Assembly (NCBI RefSeq): GCF_021869535.1
Contig: NW_026262734.1
Location: 94,927,285-94,991,284, forward strand
Source of the DNA: Mytilus californianus
Taxonomy: Eukaryota; Mollusca; Bivalvia; Mytilida; Mytilidae
Direction of reading: 5' to 3'
Length of the DNA stretch: 64,000 nucleotides
Shown here: one piece after another, positions 10,236 through 21,100 of the stretch
Numbering within the stretch: position 1 is the first letter of the stretch
How the letters are laid out: each line of letters starts with the position of its first letter
Made by a program: the position numbers and the translations under genes
The notes under the pieces: generated by a model
Databases searched by the model: none
The model's input: only the letters and a program-made list of their open reading frames with translations
What the model was told of the DNA's origin: nothing

Positions 10236-13200
10236 TTAATTGTGTTATTGGGTTGATGTGTTATTGACCTTTATCCAACATCTTTTTTTTTGGCACTTGT
10301 ATTTCAAATTCACCTTTACCCTATATCTCTGTACAGCAGATTTAGCCTGAACTTTCTTTTCATGGCATCACCCGTCCTCATACTTTGTTACATTGGCTCA
10401 AAAAACAGAGTACAGAATTTTATTGCAGATTCACAAATTGTTTATTTCACATTTTGAACCACAATTAAATAACAAGCAATAGCAACATTATTGGAACAAA
10501 ACAAATGTACTACTGTAAGAATAGTCCTGGAAAATGCTATCTATGTTGTCACTATGATATTACGTAATTTATTTTAAATAAATGATGAACCTTAAAACTA
10601 ATAACATTTTTCATCTCCAAAGTATTATATTAAAGCCATTCAAATTTTTTTATGGATATTGGTATCATCTTTAAAAAAGTTACAGACATAAAAAAAGACA
10701 AACTTATGGAGTGGCGCAAGCATGTGACCCCTGAAATAAATAAAAAAAATTTAAAAAAAAAAAAATGGGGGTGGGGGGACATAAAAGACATCAAAATTTG
10801 TTCTTAGGTTTGCACTCTATAATTTTAAATCCTGGATTTGCATCCAGAAACTTAAATTTTTATATCAAAATTTAGACAGTCAAACTTCCATAAAAAAAAA
10901 TTAGATTTGTTGAACACGACCGCATTGAGATTGATATAAATTTAATTGTAATGTTAGTGATAAATTTCAAAAAGTGGACCACTCGAAGCAAAATTACTTC
11001 CTGATTTCCTAGAATTCAGAATAATTTAATTGTGAAGGATACAACTAATAACCAAACAGGACATAATACATTACAATGTACATTTGTCTGTTCCTATGTA
11101 ACAAAACTTGTGTAACCACAAATACAGCTATGATACAGTTTGGATGAAGATATTTTGTATAAAATTTTCCTGTTTTACTATTCATTAATTTCATTCTCAT
11201 CCTATTTTTTTCTCTCTTGTTTTTCTTCTAATTTGATTTTTTTTTTGCATTCTTCATTTTCTAGTCTTTTTTTTGTATAAAAGGGAAATGGAAGGTTGAG
11301 GACTAGCCATATTATGTATCTATTTTTTTATTTTTTTCGTATCCGTTTTTTTTTTTTTTTTACATTGATATTTATAGATTATTGTTGGTCATCTCAACGA
11401 GATTGATTTTCTCGCTTGAGCCAGTACGGCGAAAGTGAGAAAAGCAATTGAGTTGAGATGACCAATGATAATCTGTTTATCGCTATTTTGCCTACAACGA
11501 CGTTGATATTTACATTGACAACGGCACTACACCCTTAGTTTCTAGCAATAATTTTTCATATCACTCTACTGTGCTGAGAAAGGAAATTATCAGTCAGTAA
11601 GATCAAAGGAAAATTTCATAAAATAGCAATAAAATCTATTTATTGTTAACATAAAATTTTGTAATTATGGAAATACACAATACATGCAATATCTTCATCC
11701 AATCTCTGTCAATAACGTTATTATGTCAACAAGAGGGAAAAATAAATAGAACATGAATATACACTGTAAGCAAGAAATTGCTCTAAGCACCGTTAAAAAA
11801 CATGATTTATACTCATGTATAATAAAGCTATTAATAAAACCATGTAAAGACAATTTAAGTTTAGTTCATTTTAAACATTTTTAAAACAAATCTAATTTTT
11901 CAATTCTATAAAAATAAAGAGTATTTGAATCAGTATGAAAAAAAAATCTAATATTAATTTCCATTTGATGTTTCTACACTCTAAAAATGAGTTCTAGACA
12001 TCTTTCAATTTATTATTTATTCTTTTGTTTTTTTTACTTTACTTCATCAAAATATGGACAAATTAAGTCTCAATTATACCATACTTGAATCAAATAACAA
12101 TATTTTAAGAATTATCTAACATCAAACTTAAAATGTTTACATGGCTTTGTCAATATTACAAACATTGCACATTTTACATGAATACCCGAGTAATTCTCAA
12201 AGCAGTATAATATATCATAATTATCTCCCCTTACAACAGGAAAGAGGAGATTTACACTGGTATCAGTTTTGGCATCATAACAAGTTATTACCAATCTTCT
12301 TTTTTACATTCCTATCTGATTATGCATTATGAAAGACAAGTATTTTCTTCAATTATGATTCCTTAATTTCATAATTCAAAATTGGTAAAGAGTTACCTCA
12401 CATAAGTAATTTGGATATCTTTTAGAAATCATATTTTATACAAAAACACTCAAGCCTTTTTTTTATTGACACTGAGATTTCATACTTATTTTTCAATATT
12501 GCAAAGTAATATTTTTACTTTTGCATAAAAATATTCTTGAGCCTATCTCACTTTCAATTATTCACCCTTTTCGTTTTTTCTGCAAATTTAATTAATGGGT
12601 GACAACTTATAAAATTATCAAATAAAATATGTTTTTTCTATTTCTGAAACCGAGGCTTGAGCTTTTTATCATACTATTTATACCATATAGATATGTTGGA
12701 CATCTTGGATTATTTTAAGTTCATACCTGAACATCAATCATCTTTCCTCAGTTACCATTGTAACTGTGGTAAATAAGGAATATTATCTTCCAGTGTGGCA
12801 GAGCTGTTTTACAAAGAAGGACATTGAGCTTGGTTTCAAACATTGACAATGTTTATGACTAGAATACAGGACTCTTAAGACTAGTAAAATTCAACATTTG
12901 GCAAAAGTACTGGTAGTTATCTCAATTGTTAATTTTTTTCTTAACATTCTGACTAACTATTAATTTTTCATAGACTATGGAAAAGAGGTAGACAGGGGAT
13001 AGGTCTATCAGGAAACAGAAACCAGTTGTAAAAAATATAAATACTGTATTAACTTAGAATGCGGTTGTTTTTACAGTGATCTGGAAATTAGTCTGGTAAT
13101 TTCAAAGCTTGTTTTACAGGATACAGTTGCAACTGAGACATTTTTAAATGGATATGCCCTATGTTTTCATCGAAAGATGTTTCCCAGCTTGATGTGCCCT

Positions 13201-13300
13201 ATTTGTCTTATTAAATTCAGAAGCAACTGGATCTCATTAATATACAAAGTAATTCCTAATTCATTTTTTTGTGACCATATTTTTCCAGAAAAAATAATTT
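10236..13300. other. AT-rich non-coding stretch between CLUH and BICDL
   Basis: No gene found on either strand. It contains homopolymer runs, one short hairpin element (11368-11478) and otherwise unique AT-rich sequence. The part next to 13.3 kb may be BICDL 3' UTR on the - strand. Confidence 0.5.
11368..11478. mobile_element. Foldback hairpin element, ~110 bp
   Basis: ATTATTGGTCATCTCAACGA-type left arm (AGATTATTGTTGGTCATCTC) pairs with the right arm GAGATGACCAATGATAATCT. The inner arms GATTTTCTCGCTT and AAGTGAGAAAAGC also pair, around a CCAGTACGGCG loop. No coding capacity. Confidence 0.75.
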
Positions 13301-13328
13301 GTGATTTTGGGTCATTTTATCATTTGTG

Positions 13329-13600
13329 TCCCAAAATGAAAATAACTTCATATCATTGGTTAAATTTCCCATGTTTAGAATGTTGTTAGCCAATCACAGT
13401 TTTTTTCTTAAATGTGATTCCCCAAAATGAAAATAACTTCACATCATTGGTTGAATTTCCATTGTTTAGAACGTTATTAGCCAATCACACTGTTTATTTC
13501 TTAAATGTTATTCCCCAAAATGAAAATAACTTCATATTATTGGTCGAATTTCCATTGTTTAGAATGTTGTTAGCCAATCACAACTTTTTTTCTTAAATGT
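13329..13600. repeat. ~90-bp tandem repeat, three copies
   Basis: Three units begin CCCAAAATGAAAATAACTTC at 13330, 13421 and 13513. Each continues with ATTGGTTGAATTTCC, TGTTTAGAA and GTTAGCCAATCACA. The array lies directly after the BICDL stop codon in - orientation, so it is probably within the 3' UTR. Each unit has a CCAAT pentamer on + and an ATTGG on the same strand. Confidence 0.85.
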
Positions 13601-13608
13601 GATTGATG

Positions 13609-13758
13609 CTATGAAGGCTTTGTCCGTGAAAGAAATGATGTAGACTTTGATTTTCTCATTGAAATGTGTTTTTTCAATTGTTCTAAAACTTGTTCTTTCA
13701 CTGATTGTTCCTTTATTCTTTCTTTCAACTGGAAATCTAATAAATCCTGCATGTCAAC
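13609..13758 (-). CDS. BICDL1: BICDL exon 10 (C terminus)
   Basis: 50 codons including TAG at 13609-13611: [18 protein letters not shown], then a Lys/Ser-rich end with [17 protein letters not shown]. Acceptor TTTTTTCAG, phase 0. [13 protein letters not shown] parallels vertebrate 'DDMHRVIDRQLMD'. The last 30 residues are not conserved, so the exact end rests on the open frame. Confidence 0.82.
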   Translation of the reverse strand, partial: VDMQDLLDFQLKERIKEQSVKEQVLEQLKKHISMRKSKSTSFLSRTKPS

Positions 13759-16700
13759 CTGAAAAAAGAAGACCTAAAAAATCAAGCAATTTTAGTGAAA
13801 TATAGATTTCACCACTGCAACAAGTGTGTTACGATACTTCTCCGATCGAGACAGTTAAATTTTAATATTTAAAGCGCGAGGCTTGCAGAGCTTTTTAAAT
13901 AATCAAAATTCAACTGTTGAGCATGGAAAAATATCGTAATACACGAGTTATAGTTCTTTATATGTGATGTCATCAGGCATGGTAGCCTTTTTTCATGACG
14001 TCACAATAGGAAATTCAGAAGAAACCAAGAAAATTTGACGTCGTAATTAAATTTCGACCAGTAATTTGCCGAGAACAGATATTTCACTAGTGAGGAGAAA
14101 TAATTTTCTCACACCGATCAAGTAATGTGAAAATAGCGCAAAAATTAGAGAAACAGGTTATCATGTTTTATTTTTTTAAGTATTTTATACGACCGCTTTG
14201 ATTTCTAAAGCAGCATTTTGCTGTTAAAATATTCAGGTTGATTATGATTACCGGTATTGTTTGCCTCAGGTGTCAAGTCATTGGTGAAATATTAACTTTT
14301 TTTTTTTGCATAATACTATACAGTAGGTTATTGTGCTGTGTGTAAAAGTTGCAAATTCAAAAGTGAATAGTAAATGAAACTTTTAGCAATCAAAATTGTT
14401 TTGGGGATATATGGATAGGAAAATAAATTTTATCACAGATACAAACTTTAAAAAAATTGACAAATAGATTCACACTAGTACTTGAATCACACTTTATCAC
14501 AACAATATTCTAATAACTGCAAATGAGTATTCCCTGTTTTTGCTATGTAATAAAAACCTGAATTTCAAACCTTTAGACTACAAAGACTATAAATTCTAGG
14601 CTTGGAATAATTAAAACCATAACATATCAATAAACATGTTTGTAAATATAAAAAATGTTATTTGTGTGGCTCATTTAATAATATTTTTCTTTATTTTTCA
14701 TAAAAATGAAAGTTCTTTTATTAGTCACCTATCAGGAATGACTCTGATCAAATTCATCTCCCATACTTGTCATTGATCAAGTTCTTGTGACAAATTTATC
14801 TCCCTTACCTGCAGTTGATCAAGTTCTTGTGACTAAGTCATCTACCCTACCTGTCGTGGATCAAGTTCTTGTAAGTTGTGACTAAGTCATCTACCCTACC
14901 TGTCGTGGATCAAGTTCTTGTAAGTTATGTCTCATATTTGCCATTGATCAAGTTTTTGTGACTAAGTTATCTCACTGTCCTGCAGTTGATCAAGTTCTTG
15001 TGACAAAGTTATCTACCCTACCTGTAATTGATCAAGTTTTTAAGATTAAGTTATCTTCCCTACCTGTTGTTGATCAAGTTCTTGAGATTAAGTTATCTAA
15101 CCTACCTGTCATTGATCAAGTTCTTGTAATTTAGTTATCTCCCCTACCTGCCACTGATCAAGTTCTTAGAGTAAATTATCTCCCCTACCTGCCATTGATC
15201 AAGTTCTTGTGACAAAGTTATCTCCCCTACCTGTCATTGATCAAGTTCTTGTAATTTAGTTATCTCCCCTACCTGCCACTGATCAAGTTCTTAGAGTAAA
15301 TTATCTCCCCTACCTGCCATTGATCAAGTTCTTGTGACTAAGTTTTCTCCCCTACCTGCCATTGATCAAGTTCTCAAGAGTAAATTATCTCCCCTACCTG
15401 CCATTGATCAAGTTCTTGTGACAAAGCTACTTTTTGCTGAATGGCCTCCATTAGTTGCTCATTCATTGATAATATATCCAGTTTTGACTTGGCTAATTCC
15501 ACTTCTGTTTTATTCTGCCTTTTTTATAAAAAAAAAAGTGTCTTTGTTTATTATAAATATGTACAATCATATTTGAATGACATTTAACCCAAAAGACAAA
15601 TCACTCATATTTTGAAATGTTATATCTATAAACTTGTAAGAAATTCATGGTATAAAGATTATTAAGCTGCAGTGAGGCTGAGTGTGACTTGCTTACCTTT
15701 CCAGAGCACTAGAGATCAAGTTTGTGGGGTTCTTGTTACTCAGTCATTAGTTTTCTTTGCAGTGTTTTGTAAGCTGTTGTATGTCTTTTCATTTTTTTAG
15801 TTTTTGCCATGAAATTTGCTAACTATTGAAATGTACACGCATAATAAATATTCATATCTTATTTTTTTTTAATTTACCATAATAAACTGTTTCATTTTCA
15901 AAGATGTAATAATCTGCTTAAATCATAGGAAATGCAGACAGATTATCTTACATCAGTTTCACCCAATTTCCTTCAAATGAAATTTGATTCTAGCATATGC
16001 AAGCCTATAAATACAGTGTGAAATAAATAATGATTGATTGATTTTTGGTGTTTAACGCCACTTTCAGCACTATTGGCTATATCTTGATGGTCAGTTTTTA
16101 GTGGCAGAGAAGCCAATGCGCCTGGATAGAACCACCAACTTCAGTCTGAAAACTGACATTCCTAGCCACTTAAGATTTGAGTTGAACGCACCTGCTAGGT
16201 AAAGGGTTCAAACTCACATTCTCAGTGTTGACAGGCTAGTGATAACAGTAGTTTGACTACTTAGACAACCTCGGCCAACAAGGCTTAAATTACTGTAAAT
16301 TCAGAAATTATTGCGATGTTTTTATTATTGTGAAAAATGCGACAGGGTTATAATCGCAATAATTTTAACTCGCATTTTGAAATTGTTTATATGCATTAAA
16401 CAGGATTTTTCTCAATTACCGTAAAAATTAAAATCGCATTTTAGTCTAAATTGACAAAATCGCAATAATAAATACACGCAATAATTTCTGAATTTACAGT
16501 AATACAAAATCTTTAGAAGCAAGAAAACCAAAACATCTCTGTTTTCTTCCTATTAAATGATAACAACATGTTTGCACCTCACTGTGATTTTACTTTAGTT
16601 AACTAATCTTTAAATTTACACCTACTTTTCTATAGCCATATCTCTATCATTTCTGGCCTCCTGTAGGAGGTTGTCTGAACTTAGACTCCTGGTGTTATCC

Positions 16701-18145
16701 TGAAGTCTGTCTCTTTCAGCTTGTAATCTAGACAGTTCCTCATGTTGTAATGTCAGCTGAAAAAAAATAAGCATTACAATATCTTAATTGGTAAGCAGGC
16801 TAATAATTAAGTGCATGGGGCTGTCCTGAATTTGCTGTGAGGTGTGAGTGCGTTCTCCATGCTGAAGGCCTCACTGAGACTTTGAAGAACAGCGATAAAA
16901 AATGAGATCCTCTACTTAAAGTTTTGTTAAGTGCATGTAGGATTACTTGTCATGAATTAATGCACCTTCTATTCAATATTATTACAATGAAACAGTCTAA
17001 ACCAAATAATTTCAGTATTGATATTTTGTTCAGTTTTGTCAGCTAAATTACTGAAGAATATTCATTGTATTCGAATAAGACAGGTTTCCAAAATTTAATA
17101 CAGTATTCTGTTAAGACTGGTTTCACTTTATAAAATTAATATTTCTAAAGTTTTTTCTCATTATTATAGGCGAATTTAAGAAACACTAGTAATTAATACC
17201 AAATGAGAAAATATTAACCTCAACGATTTAGTTCAAGATTTCTGTAAATTTCTTTCAAGTTTATTGTTTTAATTATTTGATCTATTTCTTATCTGATCAT
17301 ACAATCATGACCTTAATAAAGTTTTATTTTTTTTATTGATTTTTCATGTGCATGTTTGTGAGGTGGAGACTAAATGTATTGTGACATACATGTATTACCA
17401 TTTATTTCCTATAATCTATCTTTCAATTTCTATTCCTCAATATATCATAGACTTACCTCAAGTATGGAAATCTGTTTGACAATCATATGAAAGTAAAAAT
17501 AAAATTCAATTATTTGAAGAATATTTAAGACATTATAAGTTGTAACTTTATTATTTTAAATTCTGGATCATTATGTCATTTTTTGTTCAGGATTTTCTTC
17601 CCCATTCTAGTCTTATTGATCAAGAGGTAATGGTTGTGAAAGTAGAAGCCGCATTTATATGAACTTCATGAAATCACATAGAATTTGATGGCAGTAATGG
17701 CTGTCTTTTTTCTTTGTGTCAGAACAGTCTCAGTTCTTTGTAAAGTGTCATATTAAACCTAATTTAAGTGTATATACTTTTTATTGTATTCTGGTAGATC
17801 TTGCATCAGAGCTCCTAAATCAGATTCTCTGTTTTGACTAGTATTTTTTTTAAAGATTTTTTTTAATGAACATCTATACCTAAAATAACAACATTTATCT
17901 TGTATTTATTACATTAGAAATCTATTCTGTAATTCTAGTACAACTTTCTTAACAAGAAAAGTTCACAATTTCATCAAACATCACCAAACAATATTATATA
18001 TACTACATGTACATATTTAAAAATAACTTGAAGATTTGTTATCATCTCCTCATACAACACTGTATTATGAGATTACTAGAAATAATCCTTCAAAGATTAC
18101 TGAACTGAATTACATTACAAACTACACCTACAAAGATGTGTATAC

Positions 18146-18184
<39 letters not shown>

Positions 18185-21100
18185 CATTTAAAGTCCAGCA
18201 GCAAATATAACATGCATATATGGAGTAACATGCTTAGAACAAGGAATTATTTGAATCTGGAATAATTTTGAATTCTGGAAAATTGATAACAAATGTTTTG
18301 TGAAAACTAACCCAACTATAAATAGGGTTATCCATGGGTGCATGGCTAAGGGGGTAGTTAACTCTTACTGAAATATCAGTGAAAGTAACTTAACGTTTGC
18401 CATGCGTGCATGGCCAACCCATTAAAGTTGGGTTAGTTTTCGTCATACATTTCTATTCAATTTTCCAGAATTCAAAATTATTCCAGATTCAAATAATTCC
18501 TTGTTTTAGTCAGATTTGTAACAAGATTGGTCATTAGGTAAATGTACATGGGAAGAAAATAGTATTCTGACTCCAAGTTGATTAGCTTTAGCTATTACCG
18601 GTACTCATAATAAATGATAAATCTCCCATCTTTAGCAGAATATCAAATAAGTTAAATTTTGGAGTCTTCTTCTTGATCCAACAATATATTGATCAAACCA
18701 ACAAACTCCAGCATGCTACCACAGAGGTGGTTGATAACATAAAAAAAACATGCAAACTACAAAGAAGTATATTCCAATAAACATGCTATATCACTGTGAC
18801 TTTGAGATGAAGAACAGCAATAAAAGAGCTGTTTCTTTGCCTTTTGTGTTTTTTGCTGTCCATTTACTGATTTTGTGTCATGGATGGATACCCCATATCC
18901 TTTGTTTTTCTATTATGTATATCGGTAAGTAAACTTTTGTTTGTGTGACCATGTAACCTCTTATTCTCATGTTAGCTTATGCTTGTTTTGAGTGCAGAAT
19001 GTTTTTTTTGCTATTATCCTCAGTAACATCAACAAAAGGCTTTGACATTGGTATATGATGCTTCACTGTAAAAGCATTTAATATGAGGAAGATTGGTCAG
19101 TTTTATTTACGAGGAAGACTGGTCAGTTTTATTTACGAGGAAGATTGGTCAGTTTTATTTAAGAGGAAGACTGGTCAGTTTTATTTACAAGGAAGACTGG
19201 TCAGTTTTATTTACGAGGAAGACTGGTCAGTTTTATTTACGAGGAAGATTGGTCTGTTTTATTTACGAGGAAGATTGGTCAGTTTTATATACAAGGAAGA
19301 TTGGTCAGTTTTATTTACGAGGAAGACTGGTCAGTTTTATTTACGAGAAAGACTGGTCAGTTTTATTTACAAGGAAGATTGGTCAGTTTTAAGAAGGTTG
19401 ACACAATTTAAATGCAGTTCCATTATCTTGAAAGCTTTCACATGAAAAATCTTGCTCAGTGTGCCGGTCTAGTACAAAGCAGGATTCATATTCATATCTA
19501 AATATGTTTTGGCCCTTGATATGAAAAGATTACCTGCATAATGCTTAAAATCAATCATCCATCATCAAAATCTTTGTTTGTACAATAAAATGAGAAAAAA
19601 TATTATACAACCTACAAAAATGTTTACGCTATGTATATAAAAATCCTACAAAGCTAAAAAATTACTATTCCAATACACATACTATGTTAGTAAACAAATA
19701 CACATTCTATGTTAGTAAATCTTTGTTACCTTTACCTTGTTGGTCAGATGACTCAACTCTTCTGTTTTCGTCTTCAATTTGGAATCACGTTCAGATAGTT
19801 CAGTTTTGACCCTGTCAAGGTCATTTTGAGCCTCCACTAGATCAATTCTAAGTTCACCAATTTGTTTATGTAATGTAACCATGGTTTCCTCATCATCTGA
19901 TAAGTTTGTTTGGACTTCAGTACATGCAAACTGCAAAAATATGATTTAATAATAGATCCTTTCACATGTACCGATATCAAAATGTAATATTTGTTTAGAA
20001 ATTCGGTGGTAATGTCCGACATATTAGAAGAAAAGTATTTTTGTAGATAACAACTTGGCACGGATTCAGAACGTGAGTTCTAGCTAGGGTCTAGGGAGTT
20101 CAACCTATAAAAGAAGGCTTACATCCTAATTTTGTCAATTTTTACATTAAAAAAGCTATGAATCACCAAAAATACTGGACAGTTTAACATAACACATCAA
20201 CCACCAACATATAACTTAGGAAAGTATAGAAGTCTAAATTGTTTGCCCAATAAGTTACAATATTGAATCAAATGGCTTCCAGCCGTTTTCTGCTGTTGCT
20301 ATTGGTTTGGATTTACAGGAATATTTTCGCCTAAATTTTGTTGAGAGATTTTTGAATCCTGGTCTTTTAAGTGATCATGTAGTTCAGCTATCAGGGAACA
20401 AATGCTTTAATTTTATCGTTTACATTTAAATTTCAAAATCAGACCAATTTGGGGGAAAAATTAACTGATTTCTTATGATTTTGTCGTGTAAAGAAAACAT
20501 AAAACAGTTATTTTTTCCAAAATTTGTACGAATTGTAAGCTTGATTTTACTTATATTAGTTGCTCTTACTTGACTGAGTAACAGAATGTCCTACCATAAA
20601 GCAGGTAAACCTGTCAAAAATTATATACTCTTACGGGTCAAAAGTCAGTATATGAAAATAGTCTATACTAAAAGTATTATTTTGAAATTGCATATGGGAT
20701 ATCAGGAACAAATACTTACATGAGATTTATGTGTGATCATGTTCTGCATGACTTCTCTGAGATCTTGTAACAAGGGAGATAAGATACCCACTTTGTAACC
20801 ACCTGGATACTTGTCTACTGGTTTCCCACAGTCTTTACACAATTGTTTCAAATGGGAATAAACATTCACTAATTCTTCTTTCAGCTAGCAAAGAGAGACA
20901 AGAAATTGGTGTAATGTAAATTATATAGCAACCAAATTGTTAACCCGAATAATACAGTCGTTATATTACGCTCACTATCGATCACTACATTAACCTCGAA
21001 AGGCAGAGAGAATCATAGATAGTAATAGCTTGAATTATTTGAGTTACCAAATCATTAAGAGCTTACGATTCAAGCATAAAATGGATCCATTTATTCTGAA

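Noticed and set aside
15334..15576. An 80-codon frame on + over the exon 9 array.
   Set aside because: It is antisense to BICDL exon 9 and its minisatellite.
16024..16287. A true tRNA gene on -.
   Set aside because: A and B boxes are present but the cloverleaf is not, and the sequence continues into a SINE body and tail.
19083..19445. Two long frames on + with repeated EEDWSVLF peptides.
   Set aside because: They are translations of a 26-bp minisatellite in all frames.
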